NCBI GenBank assembly: GCA_963579025.1
Contig: CAUZFZ010000010.1
Location: forward strand, 49,644 to 113,643
Direction: 5' to 3'
DNA length: 64,000 bases
Source: CAUZFZ01 sp963579025
GTDB lineage: Bacteria > Planctomycetota > Planctomycetia > Planctomycetales > Planctomycetaceae
Below are positions 33,264 to 42,600 of the stretch, piece after piece. The first letter of the stretch is position 1. Each line of letters opens with the position of its first letter. The translations under genes were made by a program, and so were the position numbers. The notes below the pieces were generated by a model. It had not been told where the DNA came from. It worked only from the letters and a program-made list of their open reading frames with translations, and made no database searches.

Positions 33264-35453
33264 TTGAGAAACAACAGTCTCGATACGGCCCTGCGCGTCG
33301 CTTTGATCGGCTCGCTCATAATTGTCATGTTGTGCGTGATTTCGTTCGGATTGCGTGGCTTTCCGGCGAACACGCGACCGCAGGACGTCGAGTACGTCGA
33401 CACTCGGCATTATGTCGCCGTTCCGCCCCAGCCCCAGCCGACTCAGCCATTGTCGTTCCACCATGTCCACCACGGCGAGGTGGTCTCGACTTCGAGTCTG
33501 GCCTCGCTCAAGCGGCAAGTCGATGACCTCACCAGTGATCGCCAGCAGCGACAACTGTCCGACCAACTGGCGAAGATCGAAGCCAGAATGGCTCAACTGA
33601 GTGAATCAACACGGGATCACAGACCGGCGCACGTGGAGTTGCACACGGTTTCCGCGTCTTCGCATCCCCCGCACCGACGCCTGGACGAAGTCGAGTCACA
33701 GATCAGCGAGCGTCTGACTCAGATGAGCGTGGCCCGGGAGTCGGGGATCCGACACCTGAAAGAGTCCATGCAGCAGCTCAACCAATCGGTTGGCGGGCTA
33801 AACGGCACTGTGGTCGAAGTCGGCCGTTCCGTGCGTCTTCTGAATGAGCAGCACGCCATGCTGCGACAGGCCGTCGAACAGCGACAACGGGGGACCACCG
33901 CTCAGGTCAGTTCCAGCAGCGAGCAGATTCAGAACGACGTCAGGAAACTGGTTCAGGGACTGGACGAGCTGAAGTCCCAGATTGCCGGCCTCAAGCAGGG
34001 TGAGCCCTCGTTTATCGCCGGGCCCGTCTCGAATCCGGACCTCTCTGCCCCAATTTCCGTTTCGGCCCCCGACGCGTTCCCGCAGGTGATTCAGCCGCTT
34101 CCAGAGTTAACCGCTGTTTCACGAACGGAACGGCAGCCGTCGCTGGATTCGCCGCCAGCCACTGAGACCCAGTCAGATTTGCCACTCGCACCGGCCAGTG
34201 TCGAACCGGATCAGCCGGAACCGTTCCCCGCGGGACTGCCCGACCCACCCGTCGAACCGCTTCGACCCGAGATTCTGCCGCAGTCAGCAACCATAGCACC
34301 GGCAGCGGCTGTCACAGAGATTGTCGAGCCGGCAACACTTGAAGTTCCGGTGACCGACGAGGTTCCGATTCCTCAGCCGGCGACGCTCTCGCCGAATTGG
34401 GCGCCGTCTCCAGTCAACACACTTCAAGCCGAACCTCCCGCGACTCCCGAGGTATCAAGCGAATCAAGTGTGCAGAAAATCGCATTGCCGGCTCCGAATC
34501 CGATTCGTCAGATGTCTGGATACGCAAGTCCAGCGGCCGACCCGGTGGTCATTCCATTGCCAACTTACGAGGTGACACCTGCGGACGAATCAGTGAAGAC
34601 GTATCGATTTGCCGCCACCGTAATGCACGTCTCGGCAGCTTCCGAAAGCTCAACAGCTCGTGCTGGACTGGTCAGACTCGAAGACAAGGGCGGATCGAGT
34701 GAAGATCACGCGGTCGGCCACGAAGCGATGGTGCAGAAGCTGATGCGGAATGCACAGCGACATGGCTCGGCGGAAGTTGTGAATTCGGGGCAGATCACGG
34801 TAACGCCAGCGGAATCCGGTCGGCTCGCCATCGGATCACCGTGCCTGCACTGCAACACAATGCATGGCGTGGATGCGGGCGATGAGGTTGTTCTGACATG
34901 GAATGACGGATGGATTCAAGTCCACGGTGAGGCTCCGAAGCGGATGGTTCGCGTTGAGTCGCTGCCATCGACTGAGTTTCAGCCGCCAGAATCTGCCACA
35001 TCGACAACGTGGCTGATCAGCGAGCAGGCCCAGGAGGGAACCGTCAACGACGCGAGCGGCAACAGTGAAGGCGAGCTGGAGTTTGTCCAGCGACTGATGG
35101 TCATCACGCTACTTTCGTCGGATGCCGAGGCTCCAACCCTGATGCAGGTGCAGGGGATCGAAGAAGAATCGGACATTGCACAGGCCATCGACTTTGGTAG
35201 TTCAAGGAATTCACCGGCTGCGTTCTATGAATCGACGACTGTGCCCCGACTGCTGAATGAGGATGCGATCCGGGATGCCGTCCTCGCACCAAAGCCAACT
35301 CAGCAGCGTCGCCCGGTGGCGCCGCCGCGGACTAAGCGGGGTCCCCTCGGATTGATTCGCTCGGTGTTTCAGTCTCGCAAGTCGGAACAGGCCGACGCGT
35401 CTGAAGAACGCCGCAAGTCTGGCGTTGCCGCTCGAGGCTGGACACGACGCTGA
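33264..35453 (+). CDS. Membrane-anchored coiled-coil protein with a secretin-like C-terminal segment
   Basis: About 729 residues from TTG 33264, chosen because AGGGAG lies 7 nt upstream and the product then starts just before a transmembrane helix (ALRVALIGSLIIVMLCVISF). The frame is open to 33063, but that start lies inside a hairpin stem. After the membrane helix comes a coiled coil (about 75-240: SLKRQVDDLTSDRQQRQLS, LDEVESQISERLTQM), a long Pro/Glu/Val-rich spacer (about 250-450) and a C-terminal domain. There, AEVVNSGQITVTPAESGRLA resembles the first strands of secretin domains (compare ARIVTNPRVTVENGSTG in the secretin at 59208). A CLHCNTMHG motif could bind metal. Its TGA shares one base with the ATG of the next gene. 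Possibly part of a trans-envelope apparatus. Confidence 0.75.
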   Translation: MRNNSLDTALRVALIGSLIIVMLCVISFGLRGFPANTRPQDVEYVDTRHYVAVPPQPQPTQPLSFHHVHHGEVVSTSSLASLKRQVDDLTSDRQQRQLSDQLAKIEARMAQLSESTRDHRPAHVELHTVSASSHPPHRRLDEVESQISERLTQMSVARESGIRHLKESMQQLNQSVGGLNGTVVEVGRSVRLLNEQHAMLRQAVEQRQRGTTAQVSSSSEQIQNDVRKLVQGLDELKSQIAGLKQGEPSFIAGPVSNPDLSAPISVSAPDAFPQVIQPLPELTAVSRTERQPSLDSPPATETQSDLPLAPASVEPDQPEPFPAGLPDPPVEPLRPEILPQSATIAPAAAVTEIVEPATLEVPVTDEVPIPQPATLSPNWAPSPVNTLQAEPPATPEVSSESSVQKIALPAPNPIRQMSGYASPAADPVVIPLPTYEVTPADESVKTYRFAATVMHVSAASESSTARAGLVRLEDKGGSSEDHAVGHEAMVQKLMRNAQRHGSAEVVNSGQITVTPAESGRLAIGSPCLHCNTMHGVDAGDEVVLTWNDGWIQVHGEAPKRMVRVESLPSTEFQPPESATSTTWLISEQAQEGTVNDASGNSEGELEFVQRLMVITLLSSDAEAPTLMQVQGIEEESDIAQAIDFGSSRNSPAAFYESTTVPRLLNEDAIRDAVLAPKPTQQRRPVAPPRTKRGPLGLIRSVFQSRKSEQADASEERRKSGVAARGWTRR

Positions 35454-36670
35454 TGCACTCACTTGCCGCGACCGCGAGAAATGCCCGTCGCTTTGCCGGC
35501 CACTCCAAAGGCGTCGTGGAATCTGACGAGTGTCCAGGCAGTCGGGCGCGATTGAGCATCCTGTGCCTGATCGCCACCTGCGGATGTCAGACGCCGCTGC
35601 TGCAAACCGCTCTGCATCAAGGCCGGCCCTCGCAGGAACCGCGCATCGTCAAATCAACACTGACCGACGCCGACGGGGCATTTGTCACCTCGGATACGTT
35701 GTTTGATCGAGCTGTCGAGTTACGGTCTGCCGGTCGATTGAACGATGCCCGCAATACGTTGGCCGTTCTTCTACAAACAACTCCAGATCATTTTGCCGCG
35801 ATCGATCTGCTGGCGGAGATCAGCCGCGATCTCGACGATCGATCACTGTACCGTGCGTCGTTACAGCGACTCATCGAACTCCGGCCAACCTCTGCCGTCT
35901 TACTCCATCGTGCGGGAGTCGAGCTGCTGGAGCTTGCTCGTGTTCCAGCAGTTGCCGAATCGCCCGACAAAGCCGCAAACATCCAGGCCAACGTTCGGAT
36001 AACGAATCACGCACAGGTCGCGATGGATGTCGAAGCAGGACTGCAGTCGCTGCGTCAGGCCGTCGCACTGGAAAGCCACAATCGCGAATTCATACAGAGC
36101 CTGTTCGGTGCCCTGATCGATCTGGAGCGTCGGGCGGAAGCCGAAACAGTCCTGCGTCAGGCGCTGAAACGGAATCCGCGTGACGCGGTGTTAGCGTTGA
36201 CGGCCGCACGTTTCTACGAAGCGGCCGATGACTGGGGCACTGCACTGTCCTACTACGACGCGGCACTCCGAAACGATCCGGCAAATCGAGTCTGGATGCG
36301 TCAACGGGCGGTGTGCCACTTCCGCATGGGCAATCTCGAAGCGGCGGCTGAAGACTTCGACACGGCGCTGACCGGGACCCCCGTCACTCCGCAGCTTGCC
36401 GAATACCTGATGTGGAGCGAGGCCTGCCTGAACACCGGGGACTACGCTGCCGCCAGTCGTGTACTGGATCGAATCGTTCTTACGGGCAACACTCGAACCG
36501 CGGAACTGGAAATGCTGCGAAGCTTGTGTCGCCTGCGTCTGGATTCATACTCCGACGCGGGAAAGATCATTGCGGATGCAATTGTCCAATGGCCAAAGCA
36601 CGCAGGTCTGCGACGGATGGCCGGGCAGATCGAGAAGGCAGCCGCCCGTAAGATCGCCGACGCCGCATAA
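35453..36670 (+). CDS. TPR lipoprotein, coupled to the coiled-coil membrane protein
   Basis: A 405-residue protein whose ATG overlaps the previous stop (TGATG), so translation is coupled. A hydrophobic stretch with a lipobox-like end (LSILCLIATCGC, about 34-45) follows an unusually long 33-residue N-terminus; a TTG at 35552 starting right at this stretch is an alternative. About seven tetratricopeptide repeats fill 75-395 (FDRAVELRSAGRLNDARNTL, ARFYEAADDWGTALSYYDAA, FRMGNLEAAAEDFDTALTG). Lipid-anchored TPR proteins such as PilF/PilW and GspS-type pilotins assist secretin assembly in other Gram-negatives. With a secretin-like segment in the partner, a pilotin-like role is a reasonable hypothesis but not proven. 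Confidence 0.8.
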   Translation: MHSLAATARNARRFAGHSKGVVESDECPGSRARLSILCLIATCGCQTPLLQTALHQGRPSQEPRIVKSTLTDADGAFVTSDTLFDRAVELRSAGRLNDARNTLAVLLQTTPDHFAAIDLLAEISRDLDDRSLYRASLQRLIELRPTSAVLLHRAGVELLELARVPAVAESPDKAANIQANVRITNHAQVAMDVEAGLQSLRQAVALESHNREFIQSLFGALIDLERRAEAETVLRQALKRNPRDAVLALTAARFYEAADDWGTALSYYDAALRNDPANRVWMRQRAVCHFRMGNLEAAAEDFDTALTGTPVTPQLAEYLMWSEACLNTGDYAAASRVLDRIVLTGNTRTAELEMLRSLCRLRLDSYSDAGKIIADAIVQWPKHAGLRRMAGQIEKAAARKIADAA

Positions 36671-36735
36671 ATACAGACGTGGGCATTCGTCGCTCGGCGG
36701 ACGTACCGCAGCGTGGCAATCAAAGGAGCCTCGCC

Positions 36736-37545
36736 TTGGAACTGGGACTTAGTGGAACGACCGTTGTAGTCACCGGTGGCGGCAGTGGCATCGGACGTGC
36801 TGTCGCTGAGCTGTTTGCCGAAGAGCAGGCACGCGTTGCCGTGTGGGACATCAGCGAATCGGTCGAGGCAACCGCAGCCACGATCGCGAGAAAGGCAGAT
36901 GTCGAGACCATTGGTTGCCGCGTCGACGTCACCGCGCAGGGCCAGATCGACGCCGCTCTTGAACAGACACAACAGGCGTTCGGCGCAGTTGATCACGTGG
37001 TGCATTCCGCTGCGATTGGATCGGGAAAGTTCGGGTTTCCCTTCACGAACCTGGCTCCGGAAGACTGGTCGCGCGTCATCGAAGTCAACGTCATGGGCAT
37101 GACGCGCGTTGCTCATTCGCTGGCACCAGGACTGGCAGAACGTGGTGCGGGCACGATGACGTTCATTGCGTCGGTTGCCGGTCAGATCGGTTCCCCCACC
37201 GATCCGCCGTACAGCGCCAGCAAAGCGGCGAATATTAATTTCGCACAATGCATGGCTCGCGATCTGGCGCCACACGGAGTTCGCGTAAACGTCGTCTGTC
37301 CCGGGATGGTCAGGACACCTTTAAATCAGGCCGTATGGCAGGCATGGCACGATCAGCAGCCGGAAGATCAGCAGCTTGATTACGAAACGTGGGCAGACCA
37401 GAAAATCCGGACGGTCGTGCCTCTAGGCAGGTGGCAGGAACCATCCGACATCGCCGACATGGTCGTGTTTCTTGCATCGTCGCGAGCCGCACAGGTCACC
37501 GGTCAGACGATGAATGTCGACGGCGGATTTGTGATGCACTCGTAA
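36736..37545 (+). CDS. Short-chain dehydrogenase/reductase
   Basis: A 269-residue classical SDR. The NAD(P) motif TGGGSGIG is at 13-20, the catalytic residues are S146, Y159 and K163 (YSASK), and the PG motif follows in VVCPGMVRTP. The C-terminal GQTMNVDGGF is typical of the FabG-like group. The D38 in VAVWDIS (after strand 2) suggests NAD rather than NADP preference. Substrate is unknown; an extra 20-residue helical insertion (QAWHDQQPEDQQLDYETWAD) near the substrate loop is notable. TTG 36736 is the start, with AAAGGAG 7 nt upstream. It follows the TPR lipoprotein gene by 65 bp. Confidence 0.9.
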   Translation: MELGLSGTTVVVTGGGSGIGRAVAELFAEEQARVAVWDISESVEATAATIARKADVETIGCRVDVTAQGQIDAALEQTQQAFGAVDHVVHSAAIGSGKFGFPFTNLAPEDWSRVIEVNVMGMTRVAHSLAPGLAERGAGTMTFIASVAGQIGSPTDPPYSASKAANINFAQCMARDLAPHGVRVNVVCPGMVRTPLNQAVWQAWHDQQPEDQQLDYETWADQKIRTVVPLGRWQEPSDIADMVVFLASSRAAQVTGQTMNVDGGFVMHS

Positions 37546-37550
37546 GGCGC

Positions 37551-37646
37551 GGTCTCACTAAGGAACGGGGCCCCAAATAAGTTCCCGATCTGGAATCCGT
37601 GAGACCTCTAAGCCGTAGGCGCTACCTCGGGCTCTTGCGCCCGAGG
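37551..37646. repeat. Palindrome-rich segment between convergent genes
   Basis: Contains GGTCTCAC (37551-37558) inverted to GTGAGACC (37599-37606), and a hairpin CCTCGGGC-TCTTGC-GCCCGAGG (37625-37646) that ends one base before the stop codon of the convergent gene. The second half (GCCGTAGGCGCTACC and onward) has the look of a dispersed planctomycete repeat. It may serve as a two-way terminator. Confidence 0.5.
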
Positions 37647-38306
37647 CTAAGGCGTCGTGACAACCGTTCCAGTCGCTGCGGGCGGCGGATCGTCGTTGTT
37701 TGCTTCGTCGGCGACGACCACTGCTCCCACAGTGATTCCCGCAACCGCCGCAGCCGTCGCGAGTCCACTGGCCGTTCCCATTCCGCCGAGCGCACCGAGG
37801 TCGCCGAGGTTTGTCAGAGTCGAGAGTCCGAGATCTGCAAACTGGCCTCGAACTACCTGGGACCGTGACACAATCAAGGCCTGTCTGCGGGCCGCTTTAG
37901 GAGCGGTGCCCGGAGCCCACACGCGGAACGCGCCGTGCCCGTTGACTGATGCAACCTCATAGACGCCGCCGCGGAGTCCTTTGAACTGAAACTCGCCCTT
38001 GAGCCCGGTATCCGTTCGAGAAAACACTCGACGTCCCTGGCGGATGATGACGGCCGACTTGACCAAAGGTCGGCCCTGTTCGTCGACCAGAACACCTCGC
38101 AAAACGCCTCCCTGTGCAAGGGACACGTCTGTAATCGTCTGACGTGCTGGGTTGCGGGCAGGATTCACATGTGACTTACTCGTCGCGGCGATCTTGTGAG
38201 CGTCGCGAGTCGTTCGAGGCTCGGCGGCGGACAAACCAGTGGACGCACCGGCCCAGAGCGCTCCTGCAACCAGCGTTAACGCAGTTCCCCGGGTGAACAG
38301 TTTCAT
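37647..38306 (-). CDS. Secreted protein with carboxypeptidase-regulatory-like domain
   Basis: A 219-residue protein. The signal peptide is about 1-28 (TALTLVAGALWAGASTGLSA-A). Residues about 65-140 (GGVLRGVLVDEQGRPLVKS, TDTGLKGEFQFKGLRGGVYEV) form a carboxypeptidase-regulatory-like beta sandwich, a surface or binding module. The C-terminal part has a Gly-zipper hydrophobic stretch (LGALGGMGTASGLATAAAVA, then GITVGAVVVAD) that may be a membrane segment, ending in a short Asp/Pro tail. The frame is open without interruption to 38591, but ATG 38306 starts exactly at the signal. Function unknown; likely cell-surface associated. Convergent with the SDR gene. Confidence 0.75.
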   Translation of the reverse strand: MKLFTRGTALTLVAGALWAGASTGLSAAEPRTTRDAHKIAATSKSHVNPARNPARQTITDVSLAQGGVLRGVLVDEQGRPLVKSAVIIRQGRRVFSRTDTGLKGEFQFKGLRGGVYEVASVNGHGAFRVWAPGTAPKAARRQALIVSRSQVVRGQFADLGLSTLTNLGDLGALGGMGTASGLATAAAVAGITVGAVVVADEANNDDPPPAATGTVVTTP

Positions 38307-38648
38307 GCGAACAGTCCGTTCGTGAGAGTAGTTCTCGACAACCATCATGATGCCCGCCAGCCGCGACGGCACCGAACAGATCAGTACGTATTTCGATTGT
38401 CCGCTGGGTCCAGAGTACACATCCCGTGAAGAGACAATCTCCGTACGGACGCCATCAATAGTAATCATCGGCAATTGGACGCGTCGTCTGGACAAAACGA
38501 GTTCGCGAATGACACGGCCTGGGGGCTTCGCGATCGAATCAGCGTCAAAGTCCCACCATTGCGGCACGAAATGCTTCAGGGACCGGTACAACTATGCAGG
38601 CTTCACTAACCCGGTCGCGGCCCACATGCATGGTCCGCGACGACGGCG
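38307..38648. other. 342-bp gap upstream of the carboxypeptidase-like gene
   Basis: No supported gene. The minus-strand frame of the downstream gene stays open here for 95 codons and reads in a moderately protein-like way (PMITIDGVRTEIVSSRDVYS), so a longer first exon-like N-terminus or a decayed upstream gene is possible, but the signal peptide at 38306 argues against it. Confidence 0.3.
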
Positions 38649-39431
38649 TCACATTTCGCCCGAATCGCGGTTTGACCACCAGGGAAGGCTGACTCCGCCA
38701 TCGATCAGCAGAGTGCTTCCCGTCATATAGTCGGCGTCGTCACTGAGCGTGTAGGCGACAGCTCGGCCGATTTCCTCGGGTCGGCCCAGACGGCCCCACG
38801 GGAGCCTCTTGCCGCCGGCTTCGATCTGTTCGTCCGTGAAAAACTTGCGCTCTCCTGGCGTGTCGATCCAGCCGGGATGGACGACGTTCACACGGATCCG
38901 ATGCTCGGCCAGCTCGATGGCTGCGGTACGAGCCATGTGGTCGATCGCAGCCTTTGACATGTTGTAGGCCATGGCCGTGGGGATCGCGAGAACCGCGTGT
39001 GGCGAGCTGATGACCGTGATCGCCCCGCCCTGTCCCTGCCCAACCATCTGCTGAGAGGCCGCTCGGACTCCGTAGAATGCGCCCCACATCGACACGTCCA
39101 CCGTTCGACGAAAACCTTCCATGTCCGCGTCGATCATCTTTTCTCGGTCGCTGTATGCCGAGTTCGAAACGTACAGATTCAGGCTGCCGAATTCGTCAAC
39201 AGCCTGCTGCACCATGCCTTCCACAGTCGACTGCTCGGATACATCCCCCTGCAGCAGCAGCGCCTTGCGGCCGAGCGACTCGATTTCGCCGGCCACCTCG
39301 AGTGCGTCCTCTCTGTGCGAATGGAAGTTGATGCCGACATTGGCTCCTTCCCGCGCCAGCTCGATCGCAACGGCCCGGCCGATCCCGCGTGAGGCACCCG
39401 TGACAATCGCGTTTCGACCCTCAAACTTCAT
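38649..39431 (-). CDS. Short-chain dehydrogenase/reductase
   Basis: A 260-residue SDR of the FabG-like group. The cofactor motif TGASRGIG is at 11-18, catalytic Ser at 142-143, Y156 and K160 (AYNMSK), and the family VNVVHPGWIDTPGE follows. The N33-V-G..NFHSHRED segment after strand 2 points to NADP. The C-terminal MTGSTLLIDGGVSLPWW is close to glucose 1-dehydrogenase-like proteins, but this subgroup includes many activities, so substrate is not assigned. ATG 39431 has GGAG about 8 nt upstream; the frame extends to 39464. It is divergent from metH with 244 bp between; no B12 riboswitch is recognisable there. Confidence 0.9.
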   Translation of the reverse strand: MKFEGRNAIVTGASRGIGRAVAIELAREGANVGINFHSHREDALEVAGEIESLGRKALLLQGDVSEQSTVEGMVQQAVDEFGSLNLYVSNSAYSDREKMIDADMEGFRRTVDVSMWGAFYGVRAASQQMVGQGQGGAITVISSPHAVLAIPTAMAYNMSKAAIDHMARTAAIELAEHRIRVNVVHPGWIDTPGERKFFTDEQIEAGGKRLPWGRLGRPEEIGRAVAYTLSDDADYMTGSTLLIDGGVSLPWWSNRDSGEM

Positions 39432-39675
39432 GGTCTCTGCTCCACTTCGTGCGGTCTGCCTCACCTGAAATCAGCGCTCCGGAAGTCTGACGGACGGCTC
39501 AAAGACGGGCAAGCATGCTGATTCCCGCGGCAATCAGAGGATTCCGCAGTCCTGGGCGTTCGCGCCTGACACGCCGCCATCTAAAGTCTCCAACCCGTCC
39601 CAGTTCGCTGAACCCGCCGTTTTGGGGACGTGTCCATGTCAGTCCGTCAGTCTCATTCCTGTGTCAGTATTGCTC

Positions 39676-42600
39676 ATGTCCGATTCGTCTTTCGATGCTC
39701 TGCAAACACTGCTCAATGACCGCATCGTGGTCCTCGATGGCGCCATGGGGACGATGATTCACCGCTGCGGATTCGAGGAACAGGACTTTCGTGGCAAGCA
39801 ATTCGCCGACCATACGAAGGATCTCAAGAACTGCACAGACCTGCTGGTTCTGACGCAACCGGACGCCATTCGTGACATCCATCGTGCCTACTTCGAAGCC
39901 GGGGCGGACATTGTCGAAACCGACACGTTCAATGGAACTCGCCACGGACTGCGAGACTACGAGCTTGAAGGACACGTCACCGAGATCAATCACGCGGCCG
40001 TGCGACTGGCTCGCGAAGCGGCCGACGACTTCGCAAAGAAGACCGGCCAGCCGAAATTCGTCGCTGGCAGTATCGGACCGACCAGTGTCTCGCTGTCTGT
40101 CTCACCGAAAGTCGAAGATCCCGGATTCCGCACAGCGACATTCGACGAGGTCCGCGAGTCGTACTTCGAGCAGACCAAAGCACTGCTGGAGGCCGGAGCG
40201 GACCTGCTGCTGGTCGAGACGGTGTTTGACACGCTGACCGGCAAGGCCTGTCTCGTCGCTGTGAGTGAAGCGCTCGCAGCGACCGGCCGGAATGTTCCCG
40301 TGATGGTTTCCGGGACGATCATTGATCAGTCCGGACGAAACATCTCCGGCCAGACGGTGGAGGCCTTCTGGACGTCGGTGTCGCACTTCAATGCGTTGAG
40401 CATCGGACTGAACTGTGCCTTGGGCCCCGCTCAGATCCGACCATTCCTGGAGACGCTGTCCGGGATTACGACGCTGCCGGTTTCGTGCCATCCGAACGCC
40501 GGGCTGCCGAACGAGATGGGTGAGTTCGATCTCACACCGTCCGGCATGGCGAAGATCATGCGCGAGTTCGGTGAGCAGGGCTGGCTCAACATTGCTGGCG
40601 GCTGCTGCGGCACCACTCCTGATCACATTGCTGCGATCCGGGAAGCGGTCTCAAACATCACTCCGCGTAAAGCCCCGGACGTGCCGCGTTACTCCAACTA
40701 CAGCGGCATGGAGCGATTCGAGCTGCGTCCCGAGTCGACCTTCTTCATGGTCGGCGAGCGGACAAACGTCACCGGTTCGCGCAGGTTCGCGCGACTCGTG
40801 CGTGAAGAGAACTACGAAGAAGCCATGCGCATCGCCCGGCAGCAGGTCGAAGGCGGGGCCAACATGATCGATGTCAACATGGACGAGGGACTGCTCGACA
40901 GCGAAGCAGTCATGACAAAGTTCCTCAACCTGATGGGGTCTGACCCGGACACGGCCCGCGTACCCGTCATGGTCGACAGCTCGAAGTGGAGCGTCATCGA
41001 GGCCGGCCTGAAGTGTCTGCAGGGAAAAGGCGTCGTCAACTCGATCAGTATGAAGGAAGGCGAGGAGCAGTTCCTGTCGCAGGCCCGGACCGTCCGCAGG
41101 TACGGAGCGGCCGTCGTCGTCATGGCATTCGACGAGAAGGGCCAGGCAACTGACTGCGATCGCAAGGTCGCCATTTGTAAGCGGGCATACAAACTGCTGA
41201 CCGAGCAGGCAGGATTCGAGCCCGAAGACATTATCTTCGATGCGAACATCCTGACGATCGGCACCGGGATGGATGAGCACTCGAACTACGCGGTCGAGTT
41301 CATTGAAGCCGTGCGGCGAATCAAGGTCGAATGCCCGGGAGCGAAGACGTCGGGGGGCGTGAGCAACATCTCCTTCTCGTTCCGCGGAAACAACGTGGTG
41401 CGTGAAGCGATCAACGCCGCCTTTCTGTACCACGCCATCGCAGCCGGTCTGGACATGGGCATCGTCAATGCCACGCAACTGGAAGTCTACGAGGAGATCG
41501 ACAAAGAGCTCCTGCAGTGTGTCGAAGATGTCCTCTTCAATCGATCGCCGGAGGCGACTGAACGACTGATCGAGCACGCCGAAAAAGTGAAAGACCAGGC
41601 CAGCGAGAAGAGCGAAGAGAAAGTTGCGGAATGGCGCAGCGGCTCGGTCGACGAACGACTGGCACACGCGATTCTGAAGGGGATTACCGACCACATTGAC
41701 GAGGACACGGAAGAAGCGCGGCTTAAGTACGGCCGTCCCCTGGCGGTAATTCAAGGGCCGCTGATGGCGGGCATGAGTGTTGTCGGCAAACTGTTCGGCG
41801 CCGGCAAAATGTTTCTGCCGCAGGTCGTCAAGAGTGCTCGCGTGATGAAGAAGTCCGTCGCCTGGCTCACCCCATTCATGGAGGATGAGAAAGCCGAATC
41901 CGACACGTCCACCTCTCGTGGGACGATCGTCATGGCGACGGTCAAAGGCGACGTTCACGACATTGGCAAAAACATTGTTGGAGTCGTGCTGCGTTGCAAC
42001 AACTTCGACGTGATCGATCTTGGTGTCATGGTGTCGGCTGACAAAATCCTGCAGACAGCCATTGACGAGAACGCGGACATCGTTGGTCTCAGTGGTCTGA
42101 TTACGCCGTCACTCGACGAAATGGTGCATGTCGCGCGCGAAATGAAACGTCGCGAATTCTCACTGCCGCTTTTGATTGGCGGTGCGACAACCAGCGCGAA
42201 ACACTCGGCGGTCAAAGTTGCTCCGCAGTATGATCAGCCAGTCGTACATGTGCCGGATGCCTCACTTTCCGTTCCAGTCGTCGAAGACCTCCTCGATGCG
42301 GATCGCAAACCCGCCTTTGTCGTAAAGAATGCCGAGGCTCAGGTACGTGATCGTGCCGCGTTCGCCGAACGGCAGCAGAAAAAGCTGACCCCCTACGCCG
42401 AGGCGTTCGAAAGACGCTTCGCGACTGACTGGTCCTCAATCGAAATCGCCGAACCGTCATTCACCGGCCTGCGAACACTCGACGACTATCCGCTGGATGA
42501 ACTGGTTGACTTCATCGACTGGTCACCGTTCTTCCAGACCTGGGAACTTCGCGGCAAGTACCCGGCGATCTTTGAAGATCCGGTTGTCGGTACCGAAGCC

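Noticed and set aside
39432..39675. Possible cobalamin or SAM riboswitch upstream of metH
   Set aside because: No B12 box or SAM-switch helices were recognisable; the region has only weak palindromes.
40651..41958. 435-codon frame antisense to metH
   Set aside because: Shadow of a highly conserved gene with G/C-rich third positions; no recognisable domain.
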